Assembly (NCBI GenBank): GCA_945979635.1
Contig: CAMFPZ010000025.1
Span: 1-8,591, forward strand
Source: an uncultured Eubacterium sp.
GTDB lineage: Bacteria > Bacillota > Clostridia > Oscillospirales > Acutalibacteraceae
Direction: 5' to 3'
DNA: 8,591 bases
Shown: piece by piece, positions 1-5,545 of the stretch
Layout of the letters: each line of letters begins with the position of its first letter
Position numbering within the stretch: position 1 is the first letter of the stretch
Notes under the pieces: generated by a model
What the model saw: only the letters and a program-made list of their open reading frames with translations
The model's database searches: none
Told to the model about the DNA's origin: nothing
Position numbers and translations under genes: made by a program

Positions 1-45
1 ACACAAGGAGTATCGTCGGCAGCGTCAGATGTGTATAAGAGACAG
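1..45 (+). other. Illumina Nextera adapter (P5 tail, i5 index, Read-1 adapter, Tn5 mosaic end)
   Basis: This is library-construction sequence, not genome. Bases 1-4 (ACAC) match the end of the P5 primer. Bases 5-12 (AAGGAGTA) match the i5 index known as S507/N507. Bases 13-26 match the start of the Nextera Read-1 adapter (TCGTCGGCAGCGTC). Bases 27-45 are the 19-bp Tn5 mosaic end (AGATGTGTATAAGAGACAG). The order and orientation are exactly those of a tagmented library molecule reading inward. In the frame of the following gene the mosaic end reads MYKRQ from a GTG at 31, so any protein model starting MYKRQ here is chimeric. Genomic sequence starts at 46. Confidence 0.98.
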
Positions 46-525
46 GTTACTATACCAAACAGCGTAACAAGTATAGGTGATTATGCGTTCTATAAATGTA
101 ACGGCTTAATATCTATCACTATTCCTGACAGTGTAAAGAATATTTGCAATTATGCATTTATGTATTCGGGTTTGATAAGGCTTACAATTCCAAATAGCGT
201 AGTAAGCATAGGCGATTATGCATTCTATGAATGTACTAAATTAGAAAGCGTATCAATCGGAAACAGTGTAACTAAAATCGGCAGCTTTGCCTTTTATGAG
301 TGCTCAAATTTATCGTCTGTAACAATACCTAGTAGTGTAAAAAATATAGGTAATTCTGCATTTAGGTATTGCTCGGGATTGACAAGCATCGTTATTTTGA
401 ACGGTGTAGAAAGTATCGACAGCTATGCATTTGCCGATTGTGTAGGAGTAATGAGTATTGTGATTCCCGAGAGTGTTTCAAGCATTGGCGGCAGTGCGTT
501 TTATCGAGTGAATAATATTGAATAT
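46..525 (+). repeat. Tandem 66-69-bp repeats encoding BspA-type LRR units
   Basis: Coding repeat units start at 46, 115, 181, 250, 319, 388 and 457; each is 69 bp except the 66-bp unit at 115. They share the protein skeleton (V/I)-x-I-P-x-S-V-x-x-I-x-x-x-A-F but differ clearly in DNA, so this is an old protein repeat and not a recent expansion. Further units of the same kind lie at about 655-780, after the island. Confidence 0.85.
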
Positions 526-1263
526 TATGGTAGTGCTCCTTCGTATTTTCCTTGGGGTGCAAAGGCTCTTAACGGATTTATTGACGGAGATTTGGTGTAT
601 CGTGATTCTGCAAAAACAGAATTGCTCGGATGTTCAATAGAGTCGGTTGAAGTTACTGTCCCGAACAGCGTTACGAGCATTGGAGATAATGCATTTAGAG
701 CTTGCTCGGATTTGGTAACGGTTATTATTCCGAAAAGCGTGACTGACATTAAGGATTATGCATTTGTTAATTGCACAGAGTTAAAGGATGTGTATTACAC
801 AGGCACACAGGACGAATGGAATGATATTTCGATTGGAAAATTCAATAACTCTTTGACAAATGCAACAATTCACTATAATTATGCTCCGATAACAAATCAT
901 ATTCCGAGGAGAACAGTTGAAGTAATAACCGAGGGTAATTGCGAAACTGACGGGGTGTATGATGTTGTTGTGATTTGTGAGCTTTGTGGGGAGGAAATTT
1001 CCCGTGAGAGAAGAACTACCGAGGCAACAGGTCACGTGTTTGTTTGTGAAAGTAATGAGAATGGAGAGTTGAAGTATTCCTGCTTGTTTTGTAACAAAAA
1101 GCATAGCGTAACGCTACGTGAGCTTTATCTCTCGTGGAATAATGATATTTATAACAGTAATGTAACAACAACAAAATTTAACAATTCATCTCTTTATGAT
1201 GTTGTTAAAGACGGCATAATCAACGCCAAGGATTATGCGTATCTTATGCGTATGACAAAATAA
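46..1263 (+). CDS. BspA-like leucine-rich-repeat surface protein, 5'-truncated, dockerin-like C-terminus
   Basis: The last 405 residues of a larger protein are present; the N-terminus, where a signal peptide would sit, is missing. Seven LRR_5/BspA-type repeats of 22-23 residues run from 46 to about 525, with the pattern VTIPNSVTSIGDYAFYxC. An island follows (about 525-654, YYGSAP...WGAKALNGFIDGDLVY). Two more repeats follow, ending in the usual BspA closing segment (YYTGTQDEWNDISIG...LTNATIHYN). Next comes a module with two CxxC pairs (Cys codons at 976/985 and 1081/1090) around an EATGH motif, common in Firmicutes surface proteins and possibly zinc-binding. The end (1198-1251) is one dockerin/EF-hand-like loop, DVVKDGIINAKD, with V where N is usual at position 3; the preceding segment is too degenerate to call a second loop. 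By family it is probably secreted and used in adhesion or protein binding; the ligand is unknown. It stops just before a bidirectional terminator. Confidence 0.88.
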   Translation, partial: VTIPNSVTSIGDYAFYKCNGLISITIPDSVKNICNYAFMYSGLIRLTIPNSVVSIGDYAFYECTKLESVSIGNSVTKIGSFAFYECSNLSSVTIPSSVKNIGNSAFRYCSGLTSIVILNGVESIDSYAFADCVGVMSIVIPESVSSIGGSAFYRVNNIEYYGSAPSYFPWGAKALNGFIDGDLVYRDSAKTELLGCSIESVEVTVPNSVTSIGDNAFRACSDLVTVIIPKSVTDIKDYAFVNCTELKDVYYTGTQDEWNDISIGKFNNSLTNATIHYNYAPITNHIPRRTVEVITEGNCETDGVYDVVVICELCGEEISRERRTTEATGHVFVCESNENGELKYSCLFCNKKHSVTLRELYLSWNNDIYNSNVTTTKFNNSSLYDVVKDGIINAKDYAYLMRMTK

Positions 1264-1280
1264 AAATGAGCAAAAAAATA

Positions 1281-1317
1281 AACGGAATGTCGAGCTGACA
1301 TTCCGTTTTGTTTTTTT
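1281..1317. terminator. Bidirectional Rho-independent terminator between convergent genes
   Basis: A perfect 11-bp stem (AACGGAATGTC at 1281-1291, GACATTCCGTT at 1297-1307) closes a 5-base GAGCT loop. It is followed by a T-rich run on the plus strand (1306-1317) and preceded by an A-rich run (1271-1282) that gives a T-tract on the minus strand. It sits between the plus-strand stop at 1261-1263 and the minus-strand stop at 1320-1322, so it can serve both genes. Confidence 0.92.
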
Positions 1318-1319
1318 GA

Positions 1320-1652
1320 TTAGTCAAGGAACTTAATCATTTCAAGTGCTGCATTGATGTCGCCGTCAACGCTGAGCTTACCTGTTGTAAACGCTGCAAC
1401 CGGATTTAATTTGCCGTTGATGAGCTTAATCCAGTTTGTTGCATTGATATGGATGATAGCGTTTCTGTCGTAGTATTCATAAGGTTCAACATGTACCTGA
1501 CCATCTTTGATTTCTATGTAAAAAATACCGTTAACAGCCTTGCCTTCGATATTGATTTGGAAAGCCATTGTGCCCTGAACACCCGAAACATCTGCTGTGC
1601 TGAACTTGTTTCTGGTTGCTGATACTACTGACTCGTATGTCATAGCTGCCAT
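1320..1652 (-). CDS. SCP2 sterol-binding-domain-like small protein
   Basis: A 110-residue protein that is almost entirely one SCP2-like domain. Visible family features are a central beta-rich core (GTMAFQINIEGKAVNGIFYIEI, residues 28-49), an acidic/aromatic segment, and the characteristic C-terminal part NWIKLINGKLNPVAAFTTGKLSVDGD followed by a helix ending at LD (residues 73-110). SCP2 folds bind hydrophobic ligands such as lipids or acyl chains; the ligand in anaerobic Firmicutes is not known to me. No signal peptide or membrane segment is visible, so it is probably cytoplasmic. The ATG at 1652 was chosen because AGGAGG (1666-1661 on this strand) lies 8 bases upstream. The in-frame ATG at 1736 falls between the predicted -10 and the predicted start of transcription, and the ATG at 1673 lies upstream of the Shine-Dalgarno; both are unlikely. 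It appears monocistronic, with its own promoter and 5' hairpin. Confidence 0.85.
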   Translation of the reverse strand: MAAMTYESVVSATRNKFSTADVSGVQGTMAFQINIEGKAVNGIFYIEIKDGQVHVEPYEYYDRNAIIHINATNWIKLINGKLNPVAAFTTGKLSVDGDINAALEMIKFLD

Positions 1653-1681
1653 ATTTCTCGCCTCCTGTCTCATTTTGTTTA

Positions 1682-1721
1682 GGCAATAAAGAGCATTTTT
1701 AACTCTTCGCTTTTTATTGCC
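1682..1721 (-). promoter_or_regulatory. 5'-leader hairpin of the SCP2-like gene
   Basis: GGCAATAAAGAGC (1682-1694) pairs with GCTTTTTATTGCC (1709-1721) to give a 13-bp stem with one G-U pair and a 14-base loop. The predicted -10 of the minus-strand promoter ends at 1727, which places the transcription start near 1720, so the stem would begin almost exactly at the 5' end of the mRNA. It ends 16 bases before the AGGAGG. A 5'-terminal stem often protects mRNA from decay; the symmetry could also be a DNA operator. The sequence does not decide between these. Confidence 0.6.
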
Positions 1722-1726
1722 GATAT

Positions 1727-1755
1727 ATAATAGCATAGAGTATTATCTAAATCAA
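1727..1755 (-). promoter_or_regulatory. Sigma-A-type promoter for the SCP2-like gene
   Basis: On the minus strand the -35 is TTGATT (1755-1750), the spacer is exactly 17 bp, and the -10 is TATTAT (1732-1727). The -35 matches consensus at 4 of 6 positions and the -10 at 5 of 6. It points at the SCP2-like gene and is divergent from the dinB promoter about 40 bp away. Confidence 0.65.
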
Positions 1756-1797
1756 TTTGCATATAGTACAAATTTTCGTATGGTAACATTTTCATTC

Positions 1798-1826
1798 TTG
1801 ACATTTATCACTAAAAGATGTAATAT
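1798..1826 (+). promoter_or_regulatory. Sigma-A-type promoter of the dinB operon
   Basis: A consensus -35 TTGACA (1798-1803), a 17-bp spacer and a -10 TAATAT (1821-1826, 4 of 6) place the transcription start near 1833. This is just upstream of the LexA box and about 46 bases before the chosen dinB start. Confidence 0.65.
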
Positions 1827-1838
1827 TTATATGTAATT

Positions 1839-1852
1839 CGAACAAATGTTCT
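1839..1852 (+). promoter_or_regulatory. LexA (SOS) box upstream of dinB
   Basis: CGAACAAATGTTCT matches the Gram-positive LexA/DinR operator form CGAAC-N4-GTTCG at every position but the last. It lies just downstream of the predicted transcription start, where bound LexA would block transcription. Its place in front of a Y-family polymerase gene, a classic SOS target, supports the call. Confidence 0.85.
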
Positions 1853-1878
1853 AAATTTAGTTATTGGAGGAGCAGAGC

Positions 1879-3108
1879 GTGGAACGCTGTATTTTGCATG
1901 TGGATTGCAATAAATTTTATGCATCCGTTGAGTGTCTTTATCGGCCTGAAATTCGAAATAAGCCTGTTGCTGTCGGAGGAAATCCAAAGGAGCGACACGG
2001 AATTATTTTAACTAAAAATGAGCTTGCCTCAAAATATAATATAAGCGTAGGAGAACCTGTTTGGAGTGCAAAGCAGAAATGTCCGGAATTGGTTATAGTT
2101 CCTCCGAATTATCCCTTGTACCTTCGATTTTCCAGACTTACGCGAATGATTTATGAGGATTACAGTGAGTTTATTGAGCCGTTCGGTCTCGATGAGTGCT
2201 GGCTCGATGTAACAGGCTGTCAGCAAAGCGGCGAGGAAATAGCCGACGAAATACGAAATAGAATAAAATTTGAGCTTGGCATAACCGTTAGCGTCGGTGT
2301 CAGCTTTAATAAAATTTTTGCAAAGCTCGGCTCGGATTACAAAAAACCCGATGCCGTGACCATTATTTCAAAGGAAAACTACAAGGATATTGCGTGGTCT
2401 TTGGATTGCTCCGATTTGCTTATGGTCGGCAGGTCAACCTCGGCTAAGTTGAAGGGCTACGGAATAAATACGATAGGCGATATTGCAAATGCCGATGTTA
2501 ATATGCTAAAGGCATTGCTGGGGAAAAACGGAGAAATGCTCTATTATTTTGCGAATGGTGAGGATTGCTCACCCGTTAAGCATAAGGACGAAATACGAGA
2601 TGTGAAGAGTGTCGGAAATTCAACTACAACCTTTCGCGATTTGGTTGATAACGAAGATGTTAAAACTGTTTTGCGAGTTCTTTGCGAGAGTGTTTCTACC
2701 CGACTTCGAGAGCAGGGATTGAAGGGCAGAACGGTGACCTTGAGTGTTCGCAGTACCGACCTTACCTCGTTTACACGCCAAAAAAAGGTGAAGCTTCATA
2801 CCGATATAAGTACAGAAATTTTGGATTGTGCCTTTGAGCTTTTTCGAAAAAATTATAATTGGTTTAAGCCGATTAGGAGTATAGGCGTTAGCGTAGGTGA
2901 TTTTGATGTTGATTTTCAACAATTCGACCTCGAAGGAACGGTCGAGAGGAGAGAAAAGCTCGAGAATTTGGAGGCTACAATAGATACTTTGAAACGCCGT
3001 TTTGGGAATTATTGCATCGTTCGAGCCTGTCAGCTAAAGGATACCGAGCTTTCGCATTTTAATCCCCACGACGAGCATATTATCCATCCGATTGGATTTT
3101 TTTGTTAG
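1879..3108 (+). CDS. dinB: DNA polymerase IV-like Y-family translesion polymerase
   Basis: A 409-residue, full-length Y-family polymerase that copies past DNA lesions with low fidelity. The first catalytic motif is HVDCNKFYASVE, with catalytic Asp9 and a probable steric gate at Tyr14. The second is EPFGLDECWLDVTG, with Asp105 and Glu106. The helix-hairpin-helix-side motif GVSFNKIFAKLGSDYKKPDA follows, then the little-finger domain. QQFDLE (about residues 347-352) resembles the QLSLF-type clamp-binding motif, ahead of a conserved RRFG (373-376). The start is the GTG at 1879, with GGAGGAG six bases upstream; the TTG at 1864 runs through the Shine-Dalgarno and is rejected. DCNKFY and GLDEC differ from the E. 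coli DinB forms (DMDAFF, SIDEA), and N11 recalls UmuC, so 'Y-family polymerase' is safer than a strict orthology claim. A LexA box predicts induction by DNA damage. It is followed after 12 bp by a small gene. Confidence 0.93.
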   Translation: MERCILHVDCNKFYASVECLYRPEIRNKPVAVGGNPKERHGIILTKNELASKYNISVGEPVWSAKQKCPELVIVPPNYPLYLRFSRLTRMIYEDYSEFIEPFGLDECWLDVTGCQQSGEEIADEIRNRIKFELGITVSVGVSFNKIFAKLGSDYKKPDAVTIISKENYKDIAWSLDCSDLLMVGRSTSAKLKGYGINTIGDIANADVNMLKALLGKNGEMLYYFANGEDCSPVKHKDEIRDVKSVGNSTTTFRDLVDNEDVKTVLRVLCESVSTRLREQGLKGRTVTLSVRSTDLTSFTRQKKVKLHTDISTEILDCAFELFRKNYNWFKPIRSIGVSVGDFDVDFQQFDLEGTVERREKLENLEATIDTLKRRFGNYCIVRACQLKDTELSHFNPHDEHIIHPIGFFC

Positions 3109-3120
3109 GAGGACATATTT

Positions 3121-3387
3121 ATGATAAACTTTGAATCACCGATTTATGATAATCCCAATAAGCATTATACACAGGTGAAGGCAATTTTTGATGTTAGTGG
3201 CAATATTACGCCTGTTTCTATGACCTATGACGGCGAAGAATTCGAGATTGACAAAATAATTGATATACGCCCTGCCGCTTCCTTAAGGTCGGGAGGTGCC
3301 GGCATACGCTATACCTGTTATGTCGACGGAAAACAAACCTATTTGTTCCTGGAAGAGACAAAATGGTTTTTCGAATTGGTACAATAG
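3121..3387 (+). CDS. Small protein of unknown function in the dinB SOS operon
   Basis: An 88-residue protein that I do not recognise as a named family with certainty. It is clearly translated: AGGAGG (3107-3112) overlaps the dinB stop codon and lies 8 bases from the ATG. No promoter or terminator separates it from dinB, so it should share LexA control. The sequence alternates short beta-type segments: VKAIFDVSGNITPVSMTYDG, then EEFEIDKIIDIRPAA, a glycine-rich turn SGGAGIRY, TCYVDGKQTYLFLEE, and a C-terminal KWFFELV. The likely fold is one small beta-barrel or SH3-like domain, without signal peptide or membrane segment. The order 'P..M.Y.G..F.ID.I..I' then a terminal W resembles, from memory, small proteins such as DUF6504 found beside translesion polymerase genes in other phyla; this is not established. 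By position it may be a polymerase accessory factor or a nucleic-acid-binding protein, which is inference only. Confidence 0.8.
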   Translation: MINFESPIYDNPNKHYTQVKAIFDVSGNITPVSMTYDGEEFEIDKIIDIRPAASLRSGGAGIRYTCYVDGKQTYLFLEETKWFFELVQ

Positions 3388-3392
3388 ACAAA

Positions 3393-3422
3393 AAAACCTC
3401 GTAATTACGCGAGGTTTTATTA
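3393..3422 (+). terminator. Rho-independent terminator of the dinB operon
   Basis: AAAACCTCG (3393-3401) pairs with CGAGGTTTT (3410-3418) as a 9-bp stem with an 8-base loop. The 3' arm ends in a T-rich stretch (TTTTATTATT). It begins 5 bases after the stop of the small protein gene. The A-rich 5' side gives some terminating potential on the minus strand too, but no minus-strand gene reaches it. Confidence 0.85.
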
Positions 3423-3433
3423 TTGTATGTCAA

Positions 3434-3462
3434 TTGAATATTGATATGCTTTGTGGTAAAAT
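3434..3462 (+). promoter_or_regulatory. Candidate promoter for the aminotransferase operon
   Basis: TTGAAT (3434-3439), a 17-bp spacer and TAAAAT (3457-3462, 5 of 6) fit a sigma-A promoter. A perfect TATAAT lies at 3471-3476 but has no convincing -35 at the right distance; it may be a second start. Both lie between the dinB-operon terminator and the AGGTGAGG ribosome binding site at 3491-3498. Confidence 0.5.
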
Positions 3463-3505
3463 ATCATTTGTATAATTGTAAGTATTATAAAGGTGAGGTA
3501 AAATT

Positions 3506-4762
3506 ATGACCGCATATAAGAATTTATCGAAAGAAGAATTGCTTGCAGAAAAGCAAGAGCTTCAAAAACGCTTTGATGAATATAAGGCTATGGGATTGAA
3601 CCTTGATATGTCTCGCGGAAAGCCGTCAAAGGAGCAACTCGATTTATCAATGGATATGCTCAAGCCTGTTGATTATGTAGAAAATGGCTTCGATGTTCGT
3701 AATTATGGACTCCTTGATGGAATTTCGAGCTGTAAGAGGCTTTTTGCAGAGCTTCTTGATGTTGATGAAAAGAATGTTATTATCGGTCCATCGGCTTCTC
3801 TTAATTTGATGTACGACTATATTTGTCAGTGCTATTGTGAGGGCGTTCTCGGCTCAACTCCTTGGAGCAAGCTCGATAGTGTAAAATTCCTGTGTCCCGT
3901 TCCCGGCTACGACAGACATTTCACTATTCTCGAGCATTTTGGTATCGAAATGCTTAATGTTCCTATGACCGACGATGGTCCTGATATGGATGTTATTGAG
4001 GAGCTTATTAAGGACGAAAGCGTAAAGGGTATGTTCTGTGTTCCGAAATATTCAAACCCACAGGGTATAACCTTCAGTGATGCAACTGTAAAGAGAATTG
4101 CAGCTATGAAGCCTGCTGCAAAGGATTTCAGAGTTATTTGGGATAACGCATATTGCGTTCACGATATTAAGGAGAATGGTGATGAGCTTCTTAATATTTT
4201 CTCTGTATTGGGCGATAACGAGGATATGGTTATTGAGGTTTGTTCAACAGCAAAGATGACCTTCCCCGGTGCAGGCGTTTCTGCTTTGGCGGCAAGTGAT
4301 GCAAATATTGCTCAAATTAAGAAAAGACTAAATTGCCAAACTATCAGCTATGACAAAATGAATCAGCTTCGCCATGTTAAGTTCTTCGGCAATCTTGATG
4401 GTATTAAGGCACATATGAAAAAGCACGCCGCCATTATGAAGCCGAAGTTCGATATGGTTATTGAACATCTTGAAAATGAGCTTGGTGAGCTTGGAATTGC
4501 AAGCTGGCTTGATCCAAAGGGCGGTTATTTCATAAGTCTTGATGTTATGGATGGCTGTGCTAAGAGGGTTGGAGAGCTCTGTAAGGAGGCAGGAGTAACC
4601 CTAACTACTGTCGGTGCAACCTATCCCTACGGAAATGACCCTAAGAATAGCAATATCCGTATTGCTCCGTCACTTCCTCCGGTTGCAGAGCTTGATCTTG
4701 CTACTCAAATACTTTGCGTCAGCGTTAGAATTGCTGCCGTTGAGAAGCTTCTTGCCGAATGA
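3506..4762 (+). CDS. PLP-dependent aminotransferase, subgroup Ic (aspartate aminotransferase-like)
   Basis: A 418-residue fold-type-I PLP enzyme that moves an amino group between an amino acid and a 2-oxo acid. It matches the unusual Ic branch, typified by the Corynebacterium glutamicum aspartate aminotransferase (Pfam Asp_aminotransf). Motifs: NLDMSRGKPS near residue 32-41, GPSASLNLMYD (94-104), PVPGYDRHF (131-139), KYSNPQG with Asn184, IWDNAYCVHD with Asp213 and Tyr216 contacting PLP, STAKMTFPGAGVS with the Schiff-base Lys250, and NIRIAPS with Arg385, the expected substrate-carboxylate arginine. All key residues are present and the length is normal. Substrate cannot be fixed from sequence: aspartate/glutamate is the default, aromatic or other amino acids are possible. 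The start ATG has AGGTGAGG seven bases upstream. Its stop codon overlaps the next gene's start (ATGA), which suggests translational coupling. Confidence 0.9.
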   Translation: MTAYKNLSKEELLAEKQELQKRFDEYKAMGLNLDMSRGKPSKEQLDLSMDMLKPVDYVENGFDVRNYGLLDGISSCKRLFAELLDVDEKNVIIGPSASLNLMYDYICQCYCEGVLGSTPWSKLDSVKFLCPVPGYDRHFTILEHFGIEMLNVPMTDDGPDMDVIEELIKDESVKGMFCVPKYSNPQGITFSDATVKRIAAMKPAAKDFRVIWDNAYCVHDIKENGDELLNIFSVLGDNEDMVIEVCSTAKMTFPGAGVSALAASDANIAQIKKRLNCQTISYDKMNQLRHVKFFGNLDGIKAHMKKHAAIMKPKFDMVIEHLENELGELGIASWLDPKGGYFISLDVMDGCAKRVGELCKEAGVTLTTVGATYPYGNDPKNSNIRIAPSLPPVAELDLATQILCVSVRIAAVEKLLAE

Positions 4763-5538
4763 GAGTAGGTGCTTCAACTGCCTGCTTCTTTCCGCTTGAA
4801 ACGGAAAAGGCTTTGGCGAATGTGCTTGATTTAGGCTTTGATACTGCCGAAATATTTTTTAATACATCGAGTGAGCTGGAGGATAGCTTTGTTAGGAATT
4901 TGAAGCGTGATGTCGATGCCTATAATGCAAAAATCCTTTCGGTCCACCCGTTTTCGTCTGCACTCGAAAGTAACTGTATTTTCGCGGAATACGAGCGTAG
5001 ATATTATGACTTTGTGGATTTGTACAAAAAGCATTTCCACGCCGCAGCTCTTTTGGGTGCTCAGGTTGTTGTTATTCACGGCTCTGTCGCTGTCCAAAAG
5101 CGTGATTTGTCGGATGATTTTTATTTTGAACGCTTCCAAAGGCTTGTTGATTTGGGTAAGACAGAGGGCGTTATCGTGTGTCAGGAAAATGTTGTGCGAT
5201 TTCGTTCGCAGAATATGGAATTCTTGAAGCAAATGCGTTCGGCTCTCGGTAATGATTTCAATATGGTGTTCGATATTAAGCAGTCGATTCGTTCGGGATA
5301 TAATCCGCTTGAGTTTTTGAATGAGTTTAAAAACGATGTTCGCCATATTCATTTGAGCGATAATACTCCGCAGGCGGATTGCCTTCCGCCGGGTAGGGGT
5401 AGCTTTGATTTTTGTTCGCTTTTTGATATGATGAATTCGGTGGGTTATGACGGCGGATATGTTATCGAAATATATTCAAAGGGCTATGATGTGAAGAAAG
5501 AGCTTGCTCTGAGTAAGAAATTTTTTGAAGGGATGTAA
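4759..5538 (+). CDS. Sugar phosphate isomerase/epimerase-like TIM-barrel protein
   Basis: A 259-residue protein of the xylose-isomerase-like/AP-endonuclease-2 superfamily (PF01261). It shows the barrel's usual metal-site strands in order: AEIFF with Glu31, SVHPF with His63, VIHGS with His107, CQENV with Glu143, VFDIKQ with Asp172, HIHLSDN with His198, and VIEIYS with Glu237. LPPGRGSFDF after HIHLSDN is the typical substrate-side loop. Members isomerise or epimerise sugars or related polyols, using a divalent metal; the family also includes DNA-repair endonuclease IV, but this sequence is nearer the sugar branch. The ATG overlaps the aminotransferase stop by four bases and has no good Shine-Dalgarno, so translation is probably coupled. 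The actual substrate is unknown, and pairing with an aminotransferase and a transporter does not by itself define a pathway. Confidence 0.85.
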   Translation: MRVGASTACFFPLETEKALANVLDLGFDTAEIFFNTSSELEDSFVRNLKRDVDAYNAKILSVHPFSSALESNCIFAEYERRYYDFVDLYKKHFHAAALLGAQVVVIHGSVAVQKRDLSDDFYFERFQRLVDLGKTEGVIVCQENVVRFRSQNMEFLKQMRSALGNDFNMVFDIKQSIRSGYNPLEFLNEFKNDVRHIHLSDNTPQADCLPPGRGSFDFCSLFDMMNSVGYDGGYVIEIYSKGYDVKKELALSKKFFEGM

Positions 5539-5545
5539 TTACATT

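Noticed and set aside
31..45. A GTG start giving an MYKRQ N-terminus for the LRR protein
   Set aside because: These codons are the Tn5 mosaic end of the Nextera adapter, not genomic DNA.
46..525. CRISPR array or other non-coding tandem repeats
   Set aside because: The repeats are in frame, diverged at the DNA level and encode BspA-type LRR units; there are no constant repeats with unique spacers.
781..1104. Minus-strand open frame of 107 codons inside the LRR gene
   Set aside because: It has no Shine-Dalgarno or family signal and lies opposite a clearly coding region; other long minus-strand frames at 525-749, 2029-2226, 2620-2922, 4831-5352 and 7280-7570 were rejected for the same reason.
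1653..1736. Longer N-terminus for the SCP2-like protein, from the ATG at 1736 or 1673
   Set aside because: The extension would cross the promoter -10 side, the 5' hairpin and the AGGAGG itself. The ATG at 1652 has the ideal ribosome site spacing.
1864..1878. TTG start for the Y-family polymerase
   Set aside because: The TTG overlaps the GGAGGAG Shine-Dalgarno that serves the GTG at 1879.
4907..5227. Alternative plus-strand frame of 106 codons within the isomerase-like gene
   Set aside because: The overlapping frame encodes the TIM-barrel motifs in order; this one has no recognisable motif or ribosome site.
5525..5545. TTG start adding seven residues to the EamA transporter
   Set aside because: It overlaps the upstream gene, has no better ribosome site, and the family normally begins close to the first hydrophobic helix.
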